Source: Gammaproteobacteria bacterium (GTDB lineage Bacteria; Pseudomonadota; Gammaproteobacteria; SZUA-152). Taken from it: 11,464 nt of DNA. The notes under the pieces are model-generated. The model was not told the origin of the DNA, did no database searches, and saw nothing but the letters and a program-made list of their open reading frames with translations. Below, one piece after another: positions 1 through 6,458 of the stretch. Location: assembly GCA_030617485.1 (NCBI GenBank), contig JAUWVK010000045.1, forward strand, positions 1 through 11,464, read 5' to 3'. Numbering within the stretch: position 1 is the stretch's first letter; each line of letters begins with the position of its first letter. A program made the translations under genes and the position numbers.

Positions 1-1
1 T

Positions 2-445
2 GGACAATCCACCAAAGAGGCGACCCTGCTGATCAAAGTAGCCTGCGAGGCCGCACTAGGTAAACGCGACAAAATATGCATTTTTGGCACCGATTACCCC
101 ACCCCCGACGGTACAGGCATCCGTGACTATATTCATGTGGAAGACCTCGCTGGCGCCCATCTGGCGGCTTTGGACTACCTGCGCAAGGGTGGTGATTCTA
201 CTACCCTAAATTGCGGCTATGGGCATGGCTACAGCGTACGCGAGGTGCTGGACTCTGTGGCGCGCGTTAATGGCGCTCCGCTCAACATTGTCGAGGAGCC
301 TCGGCGCGCAGGTGATCCGCCTCAGCTCATCGCCAAGGTGGATCGCATTCATGAGAAATTCGACTGGGACGTGAAGTGTGATGATCTGGACTTCATTGTT
401 AAAACTTCATTGGACTGGGAGAAGACTCTCCTTGGACAGAAATAA
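2..445 (+). CDS. galE: UDP-glucose 4-epimerase, C-terminal part (5' end outside window)
   Basis: This is the C-terminal 147 codons of an extended short-chain dehydrogenase/reductase of the GalE type, which interconverts UDP-glucose and UDP-galactose in the cytoplasm. The open frame runs from the left edge without a start codon, so the gene begins upstream. Visible family signatures are the KEATLLIKVACEAALG segment, FGTDYPTPDGTGIRDYIHV followed by the conserved EDLA.AH, then LNCGYGHGYSVREVLD and the EEPRRAGDPPQLIA segment that closes over the nucleotide sugar. The GTG at 137 lies inside the conserved domain and is not a real start. The NAD-binding Rossmann half and the catalytic YxxxK are upstream and cannot be checked. 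It would supply UDP-galactose for surface polysaccharide. The next gene follows after 43 bp on the same strand but looks functionally unrelated. Confidence 0.92.
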   Translation, partial: GQSTKEATLLIKVACEAALGKRDKICIFGTDYPTPDGTGIRDYIHVEDLAGAHLAALDYLRKGGDSTTLNCGYGHGYSVREVLDSVARVNGAPLNIVEEPRRAGDPPQLIAKVDRIHEKFDWDVKCDDLDFIVKTSLDWEKTLLGQK

Positions 446-488
446 CATCAAAAAGCCACTGTCTTAACTGATAGCCGCCAACGTTAAC

Positions 489-1100
489 ATGATGGATCGT
501 AGCCATTTTTTTACTATCGACAAACCTGCCCTTCTCGCGGTAATTTTCGTCACTATTCTAGTTATCATTTTCGGCATTTTGGATGAAGTAGCCACGGATT
601 TTCTTCGTTACGAGCGTGATTTATTGCGCTCTGGGGAGTGGTGGAGGTTACTTAGCGGGCATTTCGTTCATCTAAGCTGGGCCCACCTCTCTCTAAACCT
701 GGCCGGGTTTTGGCTGATTGCTTTTCTATATGGCCAAAGAATTAAACCAATTTACTTACTTGCTACAATTTTTCTCATCGCATTAGGCATTTCCATTGGC
801 TTACTCATTTTTAGCCCCGGGGTAGACTGGTACGTTGGTCTATCTGGAGTCCTTCATGGCCTCATAATAATTGGCGCACTTAAGAATCTTTCCGCTGAAC
901 CCTGGCCTTCCACTTTTATTTTAGTCGGTATTTTTTCTAAAATCATATGGGAACAACTGTATGCGAAAGAAAATGCGATGGAACATATAATTGGTGGCAA
1001 CATAATTTACGATGCCCATTTTTATGGGGCAATAGCGGGAACAATAATTATTTGTGTTATATACACACTAAATTTTTATCAAAGAAATAAAAACAATTAA
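489..1100 (+). CDS. rrtA: Rhombosortase, rhomboid-family intramembrane serine protease
   Basis: A 203-aa polytopic membrane protein with the compact rhomboid core. It has an N-terminal membrane helix (about residues 14-32), the loop helix WWRLLSGHFVHLSWAH, an HLSLN (HxxxN) motif at 66-70, the catalytic GLSG motif with Ser119 followed by VLHG, and a catalytic His177 in HFYGAIAG. The length of about 200 aa and the WYVGLSGVLHG form fit the rhombosortase subfamily better than GlpG-type rhomboids. Rhombosortases are thought to cleave GlyGly-CTERM C-terminal anchors of secreted proteins in the inner membrane. No GlyGly-CTERM substrate is visible in this window. The start is the first of two adjacent ATGs; there is no strong Shine-Dalgarno sequence, so the second ATG at 492 is equally possible. 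A plain rhomboid protease is the alternative reading. Confidence 0.85.
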   Translation: MMDRSHFFTIDKPALLAVIFVTILVIIFGILDEVATDFLRYERDLLRSGEWWRLLSGHFVHLSWAHLSLNLAGFWLIAFLYGQRIKPIYLLATIFLIALGISIGLLIFSPGVDWYVGLSGVLHGLIIIGALKNLSAEPWPSTFILVGIFSKIIWEQLYAKENAMEHIIGGNIIYDAHFYGAIAGTIIICVIYTLNFYQRNKNN

Positions 1101-1231
1101 AATAATTACTGGGACAACGATTAACTTATAAAACAGCTTTGAATTTTTTGGTTGCACAGCAAAACTCAAAACCGTCAAAAGTGACAGTCTTTTGTTAAAC
1201 AAGGAGCTACCAAAAACCTTACGGACTATTT

Positions 1232-1284
1232 AACTCTATACTCAACAACAGCTACTTTTCATTAGTGTTGCTCAAGAGTTTTTT
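1232..1284 (+). terminator. Imperfect hairpin plus T-tract downstream of the rhombosortase
   Basis: AACTCT (1232-1237) pairs with AGAGTT (1275-1280), and an inner CAACA/TGTTG pair is separated by an internal loop. A run of six T follows the stem on the plus strand (1279-1284). It lies about 130 bp after the rhombosortase stop and directly abuts the end of the convergent minus-strand cluster, so it could end plus-strand transcription there. The stem is interrupted and the call is weak. Confidence 0.35.
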
Positions 1285-1285
1285 A

Positions 1286-1483
1286 TCACGCACTAGTTGT
1301 TAATTGATGTAACTTTACCAAACAAGCCATCACCATCAGTGCAATTCCGCCAGTAAACAAGGTTACCAACTCAAATCCAAGTAGATGATAGCTGCCCGAT
1401 AAACGGGACACACCAGCCACAAGAGTAACAAGAACACCTGCCGCTCCGACAATATTGCCTATAAGATCCAAACCCTTTTCCAT
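1286..1483 (-). CDS. Small two-helix membrane protein, function unknown
   Basis: A 65-aa protein I do not recognise. It has two predicted membrane segments: about residues 7-25 (LIGNIVGAAGVLVTLVAGV) and about 33-56 (HLLGFELVTLFTGGIALMVMACLV), joined by a short polar loop SRLSGSY. The gene is supported by a strong Shine-Dalgarno sequence (GGAGGGG directly upstream of the ATG) and a composition typical of a real membrane protein. It is the last gene of the minus-strand group, 64 bp after the nucleotidyltransferase, so it may be co-transcribed with it or have its own promoter in the A/T-rich gap. It lacks a GlyGly or PEP-CTERM style sorting tail. Function is unknown; any link to the HPr-rel-A genes rests on position alone. 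Confidence 0.68.
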   Translation of the reverse strand: MEKGLDLIGNIVGAAGVLVTLVAGVSRLSGSYHLLGFELVTLFTGGIALMVMACLVKLHQLTTSA

Positions 1484-1547
1484 AACCCCTCCCGTAATGT
1501 TTTAACAAAACACACACATTCATTGTAAGCACTTTTCATTGTTTAAA

Positions 1548-2648
1548 CTAGTTTGCTTTTGCAGTATCTCGTTCTATTTTTTCACGCTTAAAAGATTTGC
1601 GTAACAAGTGCGGTATTAATAAGTAAAACGGCATTCTAAGGCGATGCGCCCTCATATATAAAAGCCACCGAGCAGTTCCAGTAAACCACGTATTGCAACT
1701 CTTGTGATCAGGTGCCAGAGCACTCATAAACAGTTTATCCATAAACCACATTCCCAAAAAACCAGGGCTGGCCGTTGCCGCTACCTCGAGTGATTCTGCT
1801 GGTACTGGTGTATTCAGCACCCGGCTGGTATAGCGTAACGCGTAAAACAGTGGACGACCTAAATCCAGCTCATTGGCGCGCTTAACGAGATCTGAATAAA
1901 AAGAAGGTGCCGTCCCAAAATCCCGTAGCAAAATATCGAGATCAACCAGATCACGCAAACTATGATTAAATTCACCATCACTAAAAAGATGGGTTGCGCT
2001 GTGTATCACCATATCATTTGGCGCCAACACAAAAACATCATCATGCCCCGCTACCGGCACAGCGGCATCGAACAGTTTGGTCACGTCCAGATTCATAGGC
2101 GCCGTTTCCGGCACTATTGCGTGGTGTACATCCAGCACCGTTTTGCGATCCATGTGGCGCAATGGTGGAATCTCATGCATCCACTTACGATAATATTTCT
2201 GATCATACGCATCCATTTTGGTGTTCATCCAGCCATCTTCCTTGAGCACCTGCTCTGCCCTGTCGATCGCCTGTTTGGGAACAAGGATATCGATGTCACT
2301 AAACACCCGACCATTACCCGCACCCAGTTTTGCCACGACATAGGCCGCACCCTTAAGAAAGATGGTGTGCACACCTACTTCAGCTATTACCTCTGGTATG
2401 CATACCGCTTCCCACAAAGCGACCCGTTGATGGGACTCGGAAAAGATACGGGCCGACACCAGGTGTTTTTTTATATGTTCCGGAACGTCCTGAAGAATAC
2501 CTTGCTCATCCAATACAACACACAGCCTTGAAATCAATTCAGTGCGTTTTGCTTGCCGAACAAGCAGATCCCATTCGACTTCGCTGAGGGAAACAGCTGA
2601 ATGTGGATCACGTAGCACTCGAACCAATAGGCAATTTAGTACATTCAT
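1548..2648 (-). CDS. Nucleotidyltransferase family protein (PF14907-like), HPr-rel-A cluster
   Basis: A 366-aa cytoplasmic protein with the nucleotidyltransferase fold of the PF14907 (NTP_transf_5) type. The key block is at about 95-140: TIFLKGAAYV, then GNGRVFSDIDILV with Asp118 and Asp120 as the metal-binding pair, followed by the AEQVLKEDGW helix. A third acidic residue sits in LDVHH (Asp173), as expected for this fold, and a later helical part contains LRDLVDLDILL. Members of this family accompany exosortase and HPr-rel-A gene clusters; the moved nucleotide and the acceptor are not known. It starts 23 bp after the HPr-kinase-like gene on the same strand, so the two are almost certainly co-transcribed. 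No clear Shine-Dalgarno sequence precedes the ATG at 2648. Modification (for example nucleotidylation) of the neighbouring secreted protein or of a small molecule is inference. Confidence 0.88.
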   Translation of the reverse strand: MNVLNCLLVRVLRDPHSAVSLSEVEWDLLVRQAKRTELISRLCVVLDEQGILQDVPEHIKKHLVSARIFSESHQRVALWEAVCIPEVIAEVGVHTIFLKGAAYVVAKLGAGNGRVFSDIDILVPKQAIDRAEQVLKEDGWMNTKMDAYDQKYYRKWMHEIPPLRHMDRKTVLDVHHAIVPETAPMNLDVTKLFDAAVPVAGHDDVFVLAPNDMVIHSATHLFSDGEFNHSLRDLVDLDILLRDFGTAPSFYSDLVKRANELDLGRPLFYALRYTSRVLNTPVPAESLEVAATASPGFLGMWFMDKLFMSALAPDHKSCNTWFTGTARWLLYMRAHRLRMPFYLLIPHLLRKSFKREKIERDTAKAN

Positions 2649-2671
2649 CTAATAAGGAATCTTTCTGGCAT

Positions 2672-3580
2672 TTAATTCGTGCTAAGAGAATTAATTATTT
2701 CTAATGCGGAATCCAGTTCACTATAAGTCAAACGATAACAATCGCTATCATCAATGACTTTTTCTAATGCGGAAAATCCTTTATTACCGAGAAACTGATA
2801 GTTAAAGGAGTTTTTTACCAACGTCATAAACATCATGGATTTAGATTCTGGCTGTAAATCCGTGTCCGAACCACTTTTGTATTGTGGCGCAATCACCCAC
2901 CCGGGTATTGCCGACTCAGTGGCCCGTAACACGCTTTCCTCAGGGGGTTTGACATGGGCAACAGTCCCTTTGGTGGTGTCTTCACATTCACTGCCAATGG
3001 TAAATTGCGGAGCATAATTACCCATGATGTTAATAGATTCATTTTTGAGGCTTACCGGTCTTGGAATTGAAATAATTCGATTGTTTTCAACTGAGATCAG
3101 GGTCATCTCATCTGAAAGCAGACGCCAGCCTTTGCTAACCAGGGCGGCACACAGCGTGCTTTTCCCAGCACCAGGCTCGCCAGGTAAAATCAAGGTCTTG
3201 CCATTACGCTCAATAACCGCAGCATGCAAAATTAAGTATCGGTGCAAATAACTGGCAACACACCAGTTAAGCCCCCACTCAAACAACGGCAATGCCTGTG
3301 ATAATGGCAAGGGTCTAAACGGTGCCTTATCATCCAGATAAAAATTAACCTGTGGATGATACCAACGACGCAGTGTATTGGGTCGGGCAATCTTTATATG
3401 GAAATCGATAAACTCATCATCGTTTACCAACGGATAATCAGCATACAGAATTTGTATGCCATCCCCTATGGTGGGAATCTTTGATTTTAGGCGAACCGAG
3501 ACCGGCCCAACTCGAAAACCAATACCCTGGCCAGCAAGGCGATTTGAAATTTCAGAAGTAGATAAATCGGAAAGAATCAC
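2672..3580 (-). CDS. HprK-related kinase A
   Basis: A 302-aa P-loop protein resembling the C-terminal kinase domain of HPr serine kinase/phosphorylase. His119 (LILHAAVIERNG), the Walker A motif GEPGAGKST (134-142) and the acidic pair Asp157-Glu158 (RLLSDEMTLI) line up with the HG, GxSGxGKS and ADD motifs of HprK. The PRPVSLKN segment (about 173-180) is another feature I associate with this subgroup. The N-terminal half is unlike the HprK N-domain. No HPr or other phosphotransferase-system gene is nearby, so the substrate is not expected to be HPr in its sugar-uptake role. The start is GTG, and its first bases overlap the stop of the PqqD-like gene by 4 bp (GTGA), indicating translational coupling. 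It fits TIGRFAM HprK-rel-A. Its kinase activity and target are, as far as I know, unproven. Confidence 0.9.
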   Translation of the reverse strand: MILSDLSTSEISNRLAGQGIGFRVGPVSVRLKSKIPTIGDGIQILYADYPLVNDDEFIDFHIKIARPNTLRRWYHPQVNFYLDDKAPFRPLPLSQALPLFEWGLNWCVASYLHRYLILHAAVIERNGKTLILPGEPGAGKSTLCAALVSKGWRLLSDEMTLISVENNRIISIPRPVSLKNESINIMGNYAPQFTIGSECEDTTKGTVAHVKPPEESVLRATESAIPGWVIAPQYKSGSDTDLQPESKSMMFMTLVKNSFNYQFLGNKGFSALEKVIDDSDCYRLTYSELDSALEIINSLSTN

Positions 3581-3879
3581 ACCCGCTCCGCTTCCAGCAG
3601 AGAAATACTCTCCAGGCTGAACAAAGCCTTGTTCACATAATTTTGTAAGGCGTCATCAAGCTCAATTTCATTCGATTCCGCAATTTTTTTGGCGAGCTCA
3701 GTAGATGTCGCCGGGGATTCCTTCAGGCTGATGAATAAATCATACGCATTGGCTTCTAGCAGATGAGTGCTATTAGTACCGCTATGATAAATAACGGCAC
3801 GGTCATCCCAAACACGGGACAAGATTTCAAAACCGGATATTGTTCGCCAGACCAGGCGATCGGAAGCATTCATAGCCAC
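3577..3879 (-). CDS. PqqD-like peptide chaperone of the HPr-rel-A system
   Basis: A 100-aa PqqD-family protein, a small winged-helix-like fold that in pyrroloquinoline quinone and RiPP pathways binds the leader of a precursor peptide. Diagnostic parts are the early WDDRAVIYHSGTNSTHLLEANAYDLFISL stretch, which resembles the W-D-E-x-V-Y...S-G-x-T-H-L-L signature of the HPr-rel-A PqqD subgroup, followed by a helical half (TELAKKIAESNEIELDDALQNYVNKALFSLESISLLE). The start used here is a GTG giving MAMNAS; the ATG two codons in, at 3873, is an alternative, and neither has a good Shine-Dalgarno sequence. It overlaps the downstream kinase by 4 bp and follows the secreted-protein gene by about 45 bp. 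No PqqA, PqqE or other radical-SAM gene is present, so this is not a PQQ locus. Binding the Tat-signal neighbour is inference. Confidence 0.87.
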   Translation of the reverse strand: MAMNASDRLVWRTISGFEILSRVWDDRAVIYHSGTNSTHLLEANAYDLFISLKESPATSTELAKKIAESNEIELDDALQNYVNKALFSLESISLLEAERV

Positions 3880-3924
3880 AGGTTATCATAACCTCGGCCA
3901 ATAAAAAGAAGAGCTTAAAAAGGC

Positions 3925-4563
3925 CTATTCACCAAAGCTTCTTTCATTTAATAACTGGAAATCAAGCTTGAGCTGTTCAGGGTCAAACCTGTAACGGGAG
4001 TTATACATATCGATGATTTGCCCCGGTGTGTATCCAAAATCGGTGTAAGGATCACTTTCAAACTTTGTTGCATTCAGCAATGCAGCACAGGCGTGGGCAC
4101 CAAGCTGATACATATCGTCATTACCACCTTTTTGAATAACCTGCATCATCGTATCGGTACCAAACCTGCCATCATCAAACTTGCCACCTAATATTGATGA
4201 GTCGAAGGGTGTGCCATCATCTTTATAAGCATTATATTTACAGTGGCTTCCACGCATGTCCCCATACTGACAATCACCAGCGTAAAACCCAAGGGAATTC
4301 CATTCTTTTGGGTGTTGCCCCCAATAACCCGGGGTCAGTCCTACACAAATATGATCATCTGTTCCAGGACGTGAAAGATTTCCTGACAAAGTGCCAGACA
4401 CAGAGCAGTGATTAGCCAACACAGGCGAAGCCGCCACGGTCATAACAACGGGTACCGAGTACGTAGCCCCTTTAATCAGGAACTGGCGACGATTTAACGG
4501 TTTTTTCGCGCTCTCGTCGATTTCAACGTTCTGATTTTTAGATGAATTTTCAACGTCTGACAC
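3925..4563 (-). CDS. Tat-signal secreted protein with TPGYW/HPKEW domain; candidate target of the HPr-rel-A genes
   Basis: A 212-aa predicted exported protein. A polar, charged N-terminus of about 24 residues leads to a twin-arginine signal NRRQFLIKG, a mildly hydrophobic core (ATYSVPVVMTVAASPVLA), and a likely cleavage site before NHC at about residue 50. The mature part has SVSGTLSGNLSRPG, then a CVGLTPGYWGQHPKEW segment, HACAALLNATKF, and a polar C-terminus (FDPEQLKLDFQLLNERSFGE). It has five cysteines. The TPGYW..HP..W plus ALLNA arrangement recurs in secreted bacterial proteins of unknown role. I chose the GTG at 4563 because GAGG lies 6 nt upstream; a GTG at 4575 would add four residues but has no Shine-Dalgarno sequence. 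It heads the minus-strand group 45 bp before the PqqD-like gene. The function is unknown. Confidence 0.85.
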   Translation of the reverse strand: MSDVENSSKNQNVEIDESAKKPLNRRQFLIKGATYSVPVVMTVAASPVLANHCSVSGTLSGNLSRPGTDDHICVGLTPGYWGQHPKEWNSLGFYAGDCQYGDMRGSHCKYNAYKDDGTPFDSSILGGKFDDGRFGTDTMMQVIQKGGNDDMYQLGAHACAALLNATKFESDPYTDFGYTPGQIIDMYNSRYRFDPEQLKLDFQLLNERSFGE

Positions 4564-4575
4564 AGCACACCTCAC

Positions 4576-5048
4576 TAATTACTGAACTACAAATAAGCGA
4601 TGTATTGTAATCAATACCCCATCGCTCCGTTTCACCCGAACACATTCCTAGCGAACCACATCCAGGTGTTCTGAATTATACACTTAACGTATGCACAATA
4701 CATACCAAGTCACTAAATACTAATTATTCATATAAGTTTCAATGAGTTATATATTTTCCCAGCCACTGCCTGAATGGTACTGTAAAGTTATTCGACACCA
4801 GAAAATTTGATCTATGGCTACTATTTAACCACATTTAGCAAAGAACCACCCCTGGATAAAAGATCTCCCATGGCTTCAAGCCGTACTTTATGCATTAAGT
4901 TGTTGTAAGTATGGCAGAAAATTGTCATATGTTCTCTGGATCACTGACTATAATCGCTCTGTAGAATTAAAATGACGGAATGCATAGACGTTAATAATCT
5001 CGACACTCCTAATTCAGCACTCCTTAACTGTCCGCGGGCTCATTATTT
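4576..5048. other. A/T-rich intergenic region upstream of the HPr-rel-A group; no gene seen
   Basis: This stretch of about 470 bp separates the secreted-protein gene from the end of the serine protease gene, both on the minus strand. I see no convincing coding frame, RNA gene or terminator. It must hold the promoter of the minus-strand group. A short palindrome GGCTTCAAGCC lies at 4872-4882. A plus-strand frame starting at 4972 continues antisense into the protease gene and looks like a shadow. Confidence 0.6.
4675..4680 (-). promoter_or_regulatory. Possible -10 element for the HPr-rel-A group
   Basis: The minus strand reads a perfect TATAAT here, about 110 bp upstream of the preferred GTG of the secreted-protein gene and oriented toward it. 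At 16-18 bp spacing the -35 position is poor (ATGTAT at 17 bp), so this is only a candidate in A/T-rich DNA. Confidence 0.25.
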
Positions 5049-5816
5049 TCACTGCGGAGGGATATTGTCCAATAACTCGCGAATATACTTTGCTGGTATC
5101 GCAAAACTGATACCGCTGGGTTTCTCAAGAACTGACTCTTTGGTTTCTTTGACGAACACCATGTTCAAAACACCCAATACGTCCCCTGTTTTAGGGTCAT
5201 AGACCGGGCTACCACTATTCCCAGGATAGGCCGTGGCATCCAGCTGAAAAACATCGTATGGCGCCCTTAATCGTTTTATGAGCTTAGGGTTTAACTGGCG
5301 AGACGACTGAGAAGGAATGGCGATAGGCGTGATTGCCGAAATTATGCCGCGATGCGTGACAGGAAACAGGCCTAAAACAGTGCCTATGGGAAAACCCGTG
5401 AATGCTATGGATTGCCCTTCCCGCACCCGCTCAGAATTGCCCAAACTCAAGGAAGGCAAAGGATCTCCCTCAATTTTCAACAGAACCAAATCATGTTCCG
5501 GGTCCAAAGCCACTCGCTTCGCTTTACGCATTTTTGGCCGCTTGCCATGGCCGGTAAAAATGGCCAAATGCTCCATTTTTTCCACCGTCAACAGGATAGG
5601 GATAACGTGAGCATTGGTTACTACATAATGCCCATCTCCCACCACAAACCCTGTGCCTAAAAACTTGCTAGGTGGACTGCGTGTTTTTTGCACCGTCCCA
5701 ATTGCTACCACCCCAGGTTTGACCGATGCCAAAGTCTCTGGCAGCCCCGCCAATCCAGTCGTACTGAACAGGATAGCCATCATCAAACAAAGCCAACAGG
5801 TGAATTTTACCGTCAT
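5049..5816 (-). CDS. Exported trypsin-like serine protease (S1C/DegP-like catalytic domain, no PDZ)
   Basis: With the start at 5816 this is a 255-aa secreted protease. It opens with a classic signal peptide (MTVKFTCWLCLMMAILFSTTGLA) and then a chymotrypsin-fold catalytic domain. The triad is visible as His70 in VVTNAHV, Asp109 in DPEHDLVLLKI and Ser201 in ATAYPGNSGSPV, with GTGFVV and GVLNMVF typical of DegP/HtrA-like enzymes. No PDZ domain follows; the protein ends soon after the SGISFAIPAKYIRELL helix. An in-frame ATG at 5909 would add 31 residues and overlap panD by 56 bp, but it would bury the signal peptide. I therefore prefer 5816, although neither start has a good Shine-Dalgarno sequence. 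It follows panD by 37 bp and is probably co-transcribed. Likely periplasmic or extracellular; its substrate is unknown. Confidence 0.87.
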   Translation of the reverse strand: MTVKFTCWLCLMMAILFSTTGLAGLPETLASVKPGVVAIGTVQKTRSPPSKFLGTGFVVGDGHYVVTNAHVIPILLTVEKMEHLAIFTGHGKRPKMRKAKRVALDPEHDLVLLKIEGDPLPSLSLGNSERVREGQSIAFTGFPIGTVLGLFPVTHRGIISAITPIAIPSQSSRQLNPKLIKRLRAPYDVFQLDATAYPGNSGSPVYDPKTGDVLGVLNMVFVKETKESVLEKPSGISFAIPAKYIRELLDNIPPQ

Positions 5817-5853
5817 CAAAGACGGTAGTTTACTGAAATCTATGTATTGCGGC

Positions 5854-6234
5854 CTACGCAACCTGGACGGGAATGGTGTTGCGTGTATGGGTAATGCGGT
5901 TTTGTTCATTTACATAAACCAATTTTGGTTTATAACTCAACATTTCTTGTTGTTCATACGCTGCATAGGCGCATATTATGACAATATCACCGGGATCTGC
6001 TTTATGGGCAGCAGCACCATTCACAGAGATTACACCTGAATTTTCTTCAGCACGTATCGCATAGGTGGTAAAACGCTCACCATTGGTGATGTTATATATT
6101 TCTATTTGCTCGTATTCCCGGATACCAGACACATCGAGTAATTTCCCGTCTATTGCGCAAGAACCCTCGTATTCCAACTCGGAATGAGTGACGGTAACTC
6201 GATGTAACTTGGCCTTGAGCATGATTTGACGCAT
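5854..6234 (-). CDS. panD: Aspartate 1-decarboxylase (proenzyme)
   Basis: A 126-aa protein of the exact family length. PanD decarboxylates L-aspartate to beta-alanine for pantothenate and coenzyme A synthesis in the cytoplasm. The N-terminus [25 protein letters not shown] contains the Gly24-Ser25 self-cleavage site; Ser25 becomes the pyruvoyl group. [12 protein letters not shown], the strongly conserved [18 protein letters not shown] and the C-terminal IPVQVA also match the family closely. The ATG at 6234 gives [10 protein letters not shown], which aligns with the Escherichia coli start. Its usual partners panB and panC are absent here. It precedes the serine protease on the same strand by 37 bp, and a plausible promoter lies just upstream. 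Confidence 0.96.
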   Translation of the reverse strand: MRQIMLKAKLHRVTVTHSELEYEGSCAIDGKLLDVSGIREYEQIEIYNITNGERFTTYAIRAEENSGVISVNGAAAHKADPGDIVIICAYAAYEQQEMLSYKPKLVYVNEQNRITHTRNTIPVQVA

Positions 6235-6242
6235 GAAATATT

Positions 6243-6301
6243 AACCCTGATCCGAAAACGCGCATTTTATCATATAGATACGCCAGGCTAAAGTCAGGGT
6301 T
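6243..6301. repeat. 8-bp inverted repeat flanking the panD promoter
   Basis: AACCCTGA at 6243-6250 and TCAGGGTT at 6294-6301 are perfect inverted copies. One arm overlaps the -35 element and the other lies in the presumed leader. They could be paired protein-binding half-sites, but eight bases over this distance can also occur by chance. Confidence 0.35.
6269..6297 (-). promoter_or_regulatory. Probable sigma70-type promoter of panD
   Basis: On the minus strand CTGACT (6292-6297) is followed after exactly 17 bp by TATGAT (6269-6274), a 4/6 and 5/6 match to the -35 and -10 consensus. Transcription would start near 6262, leaving a leader of about 28 nt before the panD ATG. The spacing and position are good; the -35 is moderate. 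Confidence 0.5.
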
Positions 6302-6458
6302 CATTAGTTACAACGTTGCTTCGCGCAGCATAAACTTGTAGCAATCAATGGGGGAATCCTTGGTTTACTTTCAGCTTGAAGCGATTCCAACAACAGCGCC
6401 CCGACAGTAACCCTGTCACCTCCCTGAAAACACAAAAATACAACACATGCCAAAAAAA

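Noticed and set aside
1962..2531. 189-codon plus-strand open frame
   Set aside because: It lies entirely antisense to the nucleotidyltransferase, is rich in His/Ile/Phe without any domain, and has no ribosome-binding site; it is a shadow frame.
4922..4954. Plus-strand TTGTCA ... TATAAT promoter-like pair pointing into the protease 3' end
   Set aside because: The spacer is 21 bp, too long for a sigma70 promoter, and the only frame it would drive (4972-5202) is antisense to the protease.
6092..6304. 70-codon minus-strand frame overlapping the start of panD
   Set aside because: It is in a different frame across the panD promoter and N-terminus; no domain and no ribosome-binding site.
6403..6417. 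GACAG...CTGTC hairpin downstream of the glycosyltransferase pair as terminator
   Set aside because: The stem is only 5 bp and no T-tract follows on the minus strand.
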